This document shows, in pieces, positions 1 to 10,095 of a stretch of DNA of 64,000 bases; position 1 is the first letter of the stretch; each line of letters begins with the position of its first letter. Origin of the DNA: Talinum fruticosum. Its lineage: Eukaryota; Streptophyta; Magnoliopsida; Caryophyllales; Talinaceae. The position numbers and the translations under genes were made by a program. Location: contig JAITYX010000056.1 of NCBI GenBank assembly GCA_021018815.1, forward strand, positions 136,501 to 200,500, written 5' to 3'. The notes beneath the pieces were generated by a model. That model saw only the letters and a list, made by a program, of their open reading frames with translations. It did no database searches and was not told the DNA's origin.

Positions 1-1371
1 GATCGATGAAGTCATTTTTAGCCTTTTCAGTCTTAGTCTTCTCATACTAAGATTGAAAGAGCAAACTTTGGTTTTGTTTTTGTTAATTTTGCTTTCTTAA
101 AAAATGAATGGGGACTCCTCTTTTACGCTTTATTTCCTCTAAAGTTGCATCTCGACTATTTCTTAACTACAGGAATAAAAATTGGTTTTGGATCCGCCAG
201 CCAGCGCAGAGGACGAGGCTGACCTCTTCAACCGTGGCCTCCGGCCGGCGCCGGCCACTACTCGGGTGTAGGCCGCTGCCGCACCAAGTGGTCGATAGGC
301 TAGGCTTTGGTCCGGACCGATGTTTTCACACCGATCCGGCTCTAGCATCACTGCAGTAAATAGAAACCTTAGTTTTATTTATTTTTTAGTTAAGAAATAA
401 TATCCCGAAAATTCTTAAAATAATTGTTAAAATAAAATAATTAATCAAAACGCCAATCAATTCAATCGATTTAATAAAATTCGAAAATTTTAATAAAAGG
501 TTCATCCCCATTTTCTAAATCCATCTTCAAAACCCTAAAGAATTCTTAAGAGCTTTCTAAAACCCTTCACCAAGCAATTCGTGGGGAAGCTCGGTCCGAT
601 TCCGGTCGTGATTCCTACACTTGGGAATGAGTTGACTCGGTTTCCTTTCATTTTTCTCACTTTTCCCACTATTTTTTTGTTACTAATCTTTCACAAATCA
701 AACATGAAAATTTTTTTTTATAACTTTTTCTTTCCACCTTGATTTCCAAGAACCAAACAGGACCTAAAGATCGGTTTGATTTTAGGAAAATATGATGGAG
801 AACAAAAACAAAATATTAGGAAAACTATTCTTTTCCTTATATTTGGAATGAGGAAAATTGTTTAATGTTGATCATCAAATTTTTCCTCCAAGAAACGAGA
901 AGAAAAAGTATAGCATAGCTCTCATCCGTTTTTCAACATTCCTCTCGATAATCTTTCTCTTCCACTTCCTAATAATAGCTTCCATTTCAAATTAGAAGTC
1001 ATCCCCCATTTTTCAATTACCGTCCGGGTAGTCGAAGCTAACGACAAGTACGAATGGTCACCTCTTTCGATCTATAGTTTAATTCAGATAGGGAGAGAGA
1101 AAGATGAGAAAGGCCAAGAGGAAAGAGAAAGACAGAGCGACAAACGACAAAAAAGTAGAGAGATATGAAAGGGTCAAGCAGTGTGATACGACAAGAGAAT
1201 TACTGGAAAGAAATCGGGTTATTAAGAAGCATATGAGAGAGAGTGTTTGGGGGAAGGGGTAAGACAACTTGGACAAGGAGATGTGCTAGCAAAACATACA
1301 CGAATCAAACCCGTCAAACCAAATGACCCAAAACACGAATCGACATCCAAAACACCGATTTCGATCTGTTA

Positions 1372-1417
<46 letters not shown>

Positions 1418-1423
1418 AACTTT
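1..1423. other. Intergenic, no gene seen
   Basis: No credible coding exon was found. A GC-rich patch lies at about 185-345 in otherwise AT-rich DNA and may be old LTR or promoter sequence. A TA dinucleotide microsatellite covers 1374-1414. Near 750-765 the sequence reads like the right end of a Tourist-type MITE (CCAAACAGGACC followed by TAA), but no matching left end was found. Confidence 0.5.
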
Positions 1424-2562
1424 CATCTTAGACAAAAAAAGTCCCTAAACTTTGACTTTATTTAAAATTACTCCTCATTTATTTTTATACCATACCAATG
1501 CCACTCATCTATAATAGTACGCATTAATATGTTATGGTTATGAAGAGTGACATGTTGTAGCTAGTTATTTTCGAATTTAGATTTATTTTTTTATGGACAA
1601 AACACCAGCAGAAACAGAAAAGCTAAAAAAACTAAACTCAAGATAATAAAAGGGAGTTGTGCTTCTTCTTCTGAAATTTCAAATGCAATTCCCAAATCTG
1701 GAGAGAAATTTCAAACCCTAGAGAGAGAGAAATTAAAGTGTGAAAGCAATTTCGAAATTGATCTGTAGAAAATATTCCGCCATTAAAGGACGAAAGAACA
1801 CAACCCAAAACACAAAGAAAATTGATCAAACCTTCAAAATTTTCCGACCAAAATCAGTCGCCGAAGAGCAATACCAAAAGGGTCGATGCTAATTCGGGGA
1901 TCTAGCAGGAGAGAGAAAAAGCAAACTTCAACCCACCACATTGCCTACCAAGAAATTGCAGTCAAACCTTTTGCAAAACATAACTAGCAACGATATGATC
2001 AAGAGGGGTTTGATTGGCGAGTTGTTTTGCTTGGTTGATGCGACTTAGGTTCACCCTCAAACTTTGAATTTGCCCAATACGAATCTTAAGTATTCGAGTT
2101 CTAGTGATTTTTGGTGGAGATGGAAAATATAAGGGGGTTGTTGAAGGAATCGAAGGGGAGAGAGTTTCAATTGTAAGGAGAGTTGTTGGATAGTAAGAGG
2201 AGTCAAAGAGTTTCTAGAGTTGCAACAAGAAGTTGAAGCTAAGGAAAATGAGGTTCAGGGTTTAGTAGGTAAAATTAATTTGCTTGACTCTGGTGTTTGG
2301 AAGGAGAGAGAGAGAGAATAGTGTTTGGTGTTTGGAGGAATTTACTCCTTTAGTGGACATTTTTTTTTTTTTTTCTTAAGTCATTACCTACTTTTAACAG
2401 GCAAAAATTTAAAAAATAAGTAAGCAACTCTTGATAGCTGATTAAGTGGTATACTAATGTGTACTACTATAGATGAGTGACATTGGTAGGTACGAAGATA
2501 AATAAGGGTTAATTTTCAATAAAGTTCATAATTTAGAGACTTTTTTGTCTAAAAACTTCGAA
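1424..2562. mobile_element. Non-autonomous TIR element (MULE-like)
   Basis: About 115 bp at 1424-1540 is repeated in inverted orientation at about 2440-2562 with roughly 80% identity by eye. The shared outer part contains TTAGACAAAAAA followed by GTCYCTAAA, and the inner part contains CCAATGYCACTCATCTATA. Long imperfect terminal inverted repeats around about 0.9 kb of unrelated, non-coding interior fit a Mutator-like or foldback element. The interior has UTR-like purine-rich stretches and could hold captured host sequence, but no gene is recognised in it. The exact ends and the target-site duplication were not resolved. Confidence 0.6.
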
Positions 2563-3598
2563 AATTACCAACTTAATCTTTGGATAATATCATAACATTA
2601 AGTGCAATGATATGTATGTCTCACATGAAATCACACCTTGAATGTCTTCTCTTAACTTAAAAATTATTATATTATTAATAAATTAAAAAAAGAATATTAT
2701 GATTGAATAGTAGAATTGTAATACAACTTACAAATTATGTAAAATCATCATTTTATCCATAATTTTTATGTTTGTAAAATTATGCATATGACACAATTTT
2801 TGGGTAGGGTTGATTCGATTATACCGATGATTTTTGAAACTTTGTATGCATAACTAATCATAATTATTAAAAAAGTTAATAATTTCAAATCATAAAATAT
2901 ATTAATATAAGTTAAAATAAGAAATTTTAAAAGTGTCTTTATGCAAGACACATATCATTACCCTACCATTATTACAACCGCAAGGGGCAAGCAAGATCTA
3001 ATACTACATTTTAAGAGTGGTTTGGATGATTACTTGCCTCTTAAGCTACGGATATCAAATACTAAGACAAGCTAAATAGATAAGGTCAATCATCTTAATT
3101 TTATCCTTATTTTTATAGATCTTTTTATTTTTCTATTTTTTGTTCTAAGATGCTAATATAGGTTAATGTAATTGAAGATCAAATAATTACCAATCAAATC
3201 TAAAAATTCAACACCTAAAGACACATAAATAACATCTTTATACATAATTATCTAAATTTTAAATTTTGAGATGTTGCAGAATAGGCTTGTAGTAAGGGGA
3301 GAGCAGATAGATCAGCTGTATGACGTCTAGCCTGTCTTAATATGCCTAACTCATTTCTTTGTTCACATGAACCAATAATAATTGTCTAGCTTGATTTTAA
3401 ATTTTAGTTTTAATCTTTACTTAAGCATGTGTTTGAGATTCACTTTTATAGTTGTTTTGAGGTCATCCTCCAATATGCAATGTATATAGTTACATTTAAT
3501 AGATGTCTCTCTACGCAAATGTAAATATATACGTCTCAGTTCAAATAAAAGTTAGGAGTCCAGACTCAGACTACTCCCCCTGATACAGACTTCGACTA
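2563..3598. other. Intergenic, downstream of YSL
   Basis: AT-rich DNA with no recognisable coding exon or repeat structure. The part next to 3599 probably contains the 3' UTR and polyadenylation region of the YSL gene, which is transcribed leftwards. Confidence 0.5.
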
Positions 3599-6500
3599 TC
3601 ATGTCTTGGGAGATAAAAACGTCATACAAATAGGAGGGTAAACTTTCGCTAAAGCAAGCAGTGATGCTGGGAGGGACCAAAGCCCTTCGCCACAGATCAA
3701 ACCCGAAGCCACCGCTGGTACCATCAGCTCAGCCTTCTTAGGGTTAATCTTGTGCCACACAAGCACCACCAAGCTTCCAACACACATGTCAATGGCAAAG
3801 TAAGCCCCCACCAGAAACGGCACTGCCATTACCATTGGAAGAGGCATCCATTCTCCCACCCTTAACGGACAAAGATCCCTTATCAGGTTAACTGCTATTG
3901 CGAAAGTAAAGAAGCCACAACAAAGCTGCAAACAATGATGAGGCAGCGCAGACAACCCTTCGACCCCTAAGATTGCCATATTCCTATATATTAGTGCATA
4001 TGGTGCTTTATATTCGCCATAAGGATTTCCCACATCAAATGCCTTGTAGAACAGAAAGAAGCTCAAAGGGGCCACGACACATCCAATGGCTGTACCAATG
4101 GCCTGGCTAAGGATCATTGCTCTTGGGGATGAAAAGGTTAGATGGCCCGTCTTGAAATCTTGCATCAAGGTACAGGAAACCAGGACCATGGACTTGATGA
4201 CACCGCAGCCTACCATCCCAGCTACCACACCGTACTTGTTCCCAGCAAAGCCTGCAAGCACAAAGAGGGCCACCTTTCCGTAATTGTAGGCCATATTGAT
4301 ATCGGTTAGTCCAGCTCCATAAGCATTGCAGAAGGCCAACAACGGTGCTAGAACGTAGCTGACGATGATGTAATAGCATTTGATTTCTGGAAACATGATG
4401 GGGAGGGCAATGATGGAAATAATCGAGAAGACCACATATCCTGTGACAGCTACCCACATTGGTATGCTTTCTCTTACGAACACCTCGTTCTGCTTAAGCT
4501 TGTCAGAATCTCTCACATCACCATTTGCATCTACAGGACAAATCAGTGGATTTAGAAAGTGAGTAATCAAACGGACTCCATTCACCTAATTCAGTTGAAA
4601 TTGGTGTTTCCTTTGAGGCGGAATACTCCTTGTGATGAGTAATTTAGGCAGGTTTGGTTTGTGATTTGTTAGTTTTACTTAAGCATATTAGTTGGTAGCA
4701 AATTGCGTTTCTTTGAAGTTTGAACCGGGATAATTATTGCGTCATTTTTTTGCTTCATTGAAGCTATGACCAAAAAAAAAAAGATAGTAAGGAGTTTCTA
4801 AAAAAGCTAACCTGTACTGACGGTCTTACATCTCATTCTGCGCTGGACATTTATGAGAATGATAAACAGCACCTTGCAGAAGTTGTAGAAACCATCACCA
4901 AAGATGAGAGCTATTGAAATGAAGACCTAATAACAATCATGTGAGATTGATCAGAAATCATATACAATGGGATAACGGACAAACTTTGTAGCCGGTTAGT
5001 CTACTATTGATTAGTAATAGGTCCACTTGAATGCTAAATGGAAGAGAGGAGCGAGAGGTATTTGTAGCTAACCTTGTAGCCATTTAAACCTTGCATGCTT
5101 TCTTCTTGTGAATTTGCAGGGAACCAATCTCCTTTCAGCTTATCAATGAGTGGCCACATCAGGCCCCAGGAGATTACTGCTCCAAAGAGCGAAGATATGC
5201 TCACTAGGTGAGAACAAATCATCCCTGTGCCCACATATGTCATGCTAAAATCAAAGTAAAACCTGCCCAAGTACAATATATACATATATCAGCATTGATT
5301 CCCCTTTTTGGTGTTTTTATTTATTTATTTTTAAGGGGGTGGGGAGATGGGTGTGCTGTAAGGGAATGTAGAGCTGAATTGAAAGAGAAATAAAAGAATA
5401 GCATTACGTTTGTCGCCAAGCTTGTAGTCCAAAGGTAGGGAAGTGATTGAATCCACAATTCTCTTTAGCAGTATAAAACCATTGGAAAAAACCCCATAAG
5501 AAGCTCATTGAAAAGTACTTTACAAATCCATGTATTTGCTTCCTGAACCAGTTGAAACCCGTCAACCTTCTGGATGAGTCCGGTTATTACAAAACCAAAA
5601 TTCGAAGTCTACTAGCACTCTTCAACCGAAATTGCAAAATATAATACACTTTATGATAGTATACCACCACTAATTGGGAAGATAGTATTGTTGAATTGTG
5701 TTTATACCTGGCCATTTGATCACCCCTGGTATGAAATCCATTTATAAGGACAGCAGTTGCCATACCACTTGGGAATACCAATTTGTAGTCAATTATCAAC
5801 ACCTGCAATGATATAAGTGCAGATGGATCAACCTTGCCCTTGATAATAAGCAAAGAGGCATTTCTGACGGACCCACAGAAACACTTTGAGAGCGAGAGGA
5901 AGACATTCAGAGTTTGTAGATCAAATTTGAAGAAAATCCCTCTGTTATACTAATATTTTTTCATTTTTTGCCACCATCAACTGGCTGTTGAGGATTGTAA
6001 TCAAGACTGAAACGGCAAAAATAACTTGTTGAGAAAAAGAGAAGAGTATGCTGTCTACGCACCTTCCTCAGGGGGATCAGCACAAAGAGGCCAACGAAAC
6101 AAACAATCAAGAGGTAAGTAGTCATCCACCCTAGCTTCAGCTCCTTGTAACTTGTTGGAGAATTCCCGAGTGTGTTGACCCCGGCCAGTTCATATGTCTT
6201 TTTGTTCAACCCCAAAAGGTAAGAACCAAATCCTCCTGCAGAGGCATAGGCATAGCGTAGGAGGTAATAATCTTGTATAATTATTTCCTAATATCCTATT
6301 AATAGGAAACTTAAACCAAAACAAACTCAAAAATCTAAATTTTGTGAAGTTAACGTGAGAAGGAAAATAGAGAACCTCCAATGGCTATGCTATAGCAAGC
6401 TACTGCACAAGTTTGAATCATAGTGTTCTCCTGCTTGGTAAAGGGGACGGGAGAATAGCCAGCCTTCTCGAGGACTTTGGTCCAGGACCTGACCAGGACA

Positions 6501-6736
6501 AACCCGAGAAGGGCAGCAGAGACATTGAGGTTGGGGCTGAGGCCAGTGGTCAAGTTCAGCTTCATTGCAATGATGCTGTAAATGACTCCAATGCTTGCAC
6601 TTGCTACCACTCCTCTTATAGTTATTTGCTTCGACCATGGGGGTACCCTTGCTGCCGTCATAGCTGCCCGCCCAAATTCACCCTCCTCCCCAACTTCATT
6701 GCCTTCCATGTCTCTCTCAGTCTGCTTCTCCTCCAC
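3599..6736 (-). CDS. YSL: YSL metal-nicotianamine transporter
   Basis: Yellow stripe-like transporter of the OPT superfamily. Such proteins move metal-nicotianamine complexes (Fe, Cu, Zn, Mn) across the plasma membrane. Seven exons join in phase with GT-AG introns: 6376-6736, 6063-6235, 5708-5802, 5408-5542, 5073-5262, 4812-4926 and 3599-4530. They give 666 residues, normal for the family. Conserved signatures seen include KLNLTTGLSPNLN, NTMIQTCAVACYSIA, YPSG-like FPSGMATAVLINGFHT, TFGLQAW, NAYGAGLTDINMAYNYGK, LMQDFKTGH, APYALIYRNMAILGVEG and VGAYFAIDMCVG, plus the ending ICGEGLWSLPAS. The N-terminus is acidic and the rest is polytopic membrane protein. The wording is closest to the YSL1/2/3 clade from memory. 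The ATG at 6736 is the first in a frame leading straight into conserved sequence. The frame is fully intact. Confidence 0.95.
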
Positions 6737-7548
6737 TTTTGCTCAGTGGTTTACTACATTTATGAGTTACATGTATGCTTGTATATATAACAGTACTAAT
6801 TAAAACAAGGGTATTGCCAAAATCTGTCATTTATCACATCAAATTCTGATGATGGTGAGATTTTTGTTTCCAATTATTCAAAGTGAAAGTGACGAGACAT
6901 TTATTAGCCTCATTTAGCATGATGACAAAATTAGGCAAGTTGAATGAAATATTCCAGGATATGGTTTCGCTTCAGTTTCTCAATCAGTCTATCCAATAAT
7001 GCACTTGGACGAACAACATGACTTCATAGTTTCCTTTTCAATATTCTCTTATAACAGCCCCCAGAAGACTTTACCAACTAATCTAGCTAATACCCACATA
7101 TTCGGAGATATTCTCCAGCATATTCATCATGCTTATGGTGTGAATGAGATTAAGGTTATGACTTAAGAATAAATATATGGATTTAAATTGTGAAAGCCGA
7201 GGTTGATTTTATCAAAATGACCAAGTGTGCATTCGTATATATATAACTATTCCATGATGGTGACTGAAAGTTGCATAGGAATTAAAGCCACATCCAGTGC
7301 AGGCTAAGCCTATAGACTAGATGCCAAGCTAAAAAGAAATATTTTGTTGTATGGCTAACATTGGAGTGTGGATAACACAAGATAAGGCCTCGTTCTTAGA
7401 GAAATCCATTGAACCAGACACTAAAATAGAATTGAAGACGATAAAAAATCTGTTCAACTTGTTGAGGATTGAAATTGGATTAATGGGAGAAATCAAATCC
7501 ATTTGACCAAATTTCACCAAAAAATGAATAAGGTTAATATTGGCGTAA

Positions 7549-7603
<55 letters not shown>

Positions 7604-8053
7604 ATTTTCTATTTTAGGGGTCTCATTGATCAAATGATCGATTAGCGTGAAGTTTTGATACAATTTTAATCTGCCGAAGACCCTCCTATCATAGTCAAAT
7701 AATCTATCAACGTATTCTTTTTCTACTATGTATGCTGTGTATTTTAGGTTTAAACTCCCTACCTGAGAGAACGAAGCCAATGAACCAATACCGTGGAGAA
7801 CAACAAAGCATAACAGAAGGATGAGATTCCCAGTGCCCACTGAAATAAAGCAAGCATAACAGAAGTCTACGTTCAAAATGATGAAAATGATGGTTACAAA
7901 ATATATGCACAAGAAACCATGGCTAATGACTATAAGCACTAAAATTCGAAGTTCTTGATTTTTCTTTGTGGTTGGCCACAACTGTTACATCAAATTTTTT
8001 TCTTTTTTTTTTTAATGAACTTGTTAAATTACTTTCATGTACATATAAATTAA
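6737..8053. other. YSL upstream region with TA repeat
   Basis: This is the 5' flank and probable promoter of the YSL gene. No coding exon is recognised on either strand. A (TA)n microsatellite runs from 7554 to 7600. Short open frames near 7.7-7.9 kb lack any family similarity that I can see. Confidence 0.5.
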
Positions 8054-8673
8054 GGCCATGTTCCATTTAGTTATAAGAAGTTGTAAGGTTACAAGAAGTT
8101 GTAAGGTATTGTAAGGAAAGTTGTAAGAAGTCGTAAGCAACGGAAAAGAGTTGTAAGGAGTTGTAAGAACTGTAAGGAGATGTAAACAATATAAAATGTT
8201 GCATCTAGCATGATAGGAATGTTTATTGTATTTATATTTATGTGCAACATATTTGTATTTTTATTTATAAATTTAACATAAATTACAAAATTATCATATT
8301 ATATTTGTAAAATTAAGGTTATTTTCAACTATCTATTACATAGAAATCATTTATGCATCCACAAAAACTCTTTTCACAAATATCAAACATAATTTCTTTT
8401 TTTCTTTCAAAAACAAATTATTAAACATGATATATATGCATTTAGCATCACAAATATATAAATTTTATTTTTATAAATTACATTAAATTCATAAACAAAA
8501 ATACAATACGTTGCACATAAATATAAAAATACACATATTAATACATTAAATATTTTTATCAAATCATATATAACATTTATATTCTTTATAACTTCTTACA
8601 ACTTCTTACAGCTCCTTACATCTTTTTACAGCTCCTTATAACTCCTTACAACTTTTGTTAAATGGAACAAGGC
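8054..8673. mobile_element. Tourist-like (PIF/Harbinger) foldback MITE
   Basis: The ends are GGCCATGTTCCATTTA on the left and the complement of GCCTTGTTCCATTTA on the right, flanked on both sides by TAA (8051-8053 and 8674-8676). TAA/TTA duplications are the hallmark of PIF/Harbinger MITEs. The two halves are inverted copies of one another over much of their length, so the 620-bp element is a near-palindrome. Each arm carries a short array of TTGTAAGGAG / TTGTAAGAAG units. No coding capacity. Confidence 0.7.
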
Positions 8674-8976
8674 TAAAATAGCTCAAATAATTTCGTCACA
8701 TCCAACTTGATTATCACCTATGAACTCAAATTTCAAAAAATGTATGTAACATTATTCATGATAACTAGCTTAAATAGGCATGATATCTTTTTATAATGAA
8801 TTATTTTTTGAAATTTATTTTTGAATTTCTTAAGATATAAAATTAAATTAATATACCTAATGGGTGTTAATTATTAAAATCTTTACATACCTATTCAAAG
8901 AAACCTGATATACCCGAAAAGCTTGATAGAAGTATGGGTGTATGAATGGAGAAAATCGGATGTGGCTATAGCCAAG

Positions 8977-9137
8977 GGCGGAGCCAAAATTTTAGATAAG
9001 TGTGGCCATCTATAAGTACTCATCATTATATATATGTGATCTTTTTTTTAATAAAAGTTATGCACACTTCAAACTAGCTTTTTGAATTTTTTGGGCTAAG
9101 GGCGTCCATGGACACCCAAGCCCTTCAAGGCTCTGCC
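8977..9137. mobile_element. Small MITE with GGCRGAGCC ends
   Basis: The terminal 9-mers are GGCGGAGCC at 8977-8985 and the inverted GGCAGAGCC at 9129-9137. The interior includes GGACACCC. This resembles a widespread class of short plant repeats that begin and end with a GGCGGAGCC-type motif. The target-site duplication is unclear and the superfamily is not assigned. Confidence 0.45.
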
Positions 9138-9261
9138 ATAGCTATATCCTCTGAGTACATGCCCATGGTCATCCCTAGTAGACAAAATTTAAGTACATAA
9201 ATATTCACTAATAAAAAAATTCATTAACAATAGAAAAACAAATTTATAACAAATTTCAAAG

Positions 9262-9350
9262 TGAAAAATAATATGTAGTTGTAAGAAATTGTAAGAAATT
9301 GTAAGGAGTTGTAAGAAATTATAAGATTTTAAGATAAATGGAACAAGACC
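9262..9350. mobile_element. Solitary end of a Tourist-like MITE
   Basis: Another copy of the TTGTAAGAAATTGTAAGGAG array ends in TAAATGGAACAAGACC directly followed by TAA (9351-9353). This is the same terminal design as the 8054-8673 element, but no matching left end was found. It is either truncated or part of a composite with its neighbour. Confidence 0.45.
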
Positions 9351-9757
9351 TAAATACTTTTTTATCCCTTTGTTTTATAATTTTGTTTACAGAGAGCGTA
9401 ACACAAGAGGGGAAAATATATGAATGGAAGCAAGTCTCCATTGGTCACTTGAATGATTTTCCGGTTTGGAAGCCTTCGCGACTTGTGACTCATTTTGGAC
9501 TATCTCAGTAGCAAGATGATGTGCATTTTGATACTAAATATTTTTTAAATATCTTATTAAATTGAAAGAAAAATAATTTTATTAAATAGTATAATGGTAC
9601 TATAACTTATAAATTATATATTACATATAATTATTAATTGTACAATATTGTAAGAAGTTGACCCTTGAGCGTAAACCCTTTCTGCCCTTGCTATGTGTGA
9701 AAAGCATAAACAAGTTGAATTTCCCCAATTATGGTATGATATGATACTGGCACTGTC

Positions 9758-10090
9758 ATGGTACCCACCAAGCCAAGACTCAGTGATCCAACACCACAAA
9801 CATATAAGGAATGGCGCCTGAAAGATCCAATGATGCATATGAATGATGGCAACTCGGTTTTCAACATAACCCAACCTGGGGAGTTGTACTTTACAAGTGA
9901 AGAGGCAGGACATTGCCAGAAGGGGGAGAAGCTCAAAATCTCTATTGCAGGCGATGGCGCAATCGCCAACCCTCCCTAGTCCAACGCTACTGCTGCTGGC
10001 CCTACCTACCAAAATGCTTTTGGCTCTATTCCCGCTCCTAATGCAGCCTCCACATTGTTGGCCTCTATTTTCCTTGGATTGTTGAAATGT
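9758..10090 (+). pseudogene. Phytocyanin (early nodulin-like) pseudogene
   Basis: The translated stretch contains TYKEW, NSVFNITQPGELYFTS and GHCQKGEKLKISIAG. These match the C-terminal half of the plastocyanin-like domain of phytocyanins. YFTS has Ser at the place where copper-binding members have the ligand Cys, as in early nodulin-like proteins. A TAG at 9977-9979 interrupts the frame. After it the same frame continues with a Ser/Ala/Pro linker and a hydrophobic tail (FGSIPAPNAASTLLASIFLG) typical of a GPI-anchor signal. The signal peptide and the first half of the domain are missing. A retroelement starts at 10096, directly after the tail. Confidence 0.75.
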
Positions 10091-10095
10091 GATAT

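Noticed and set aside
7514..7981. 155-codon minus-strand frame upstream of YSL
   Set aside because: It includes the translated TA microsatellite (Tyr-Ile repeats) and has no similarity to YSL exons or other families.
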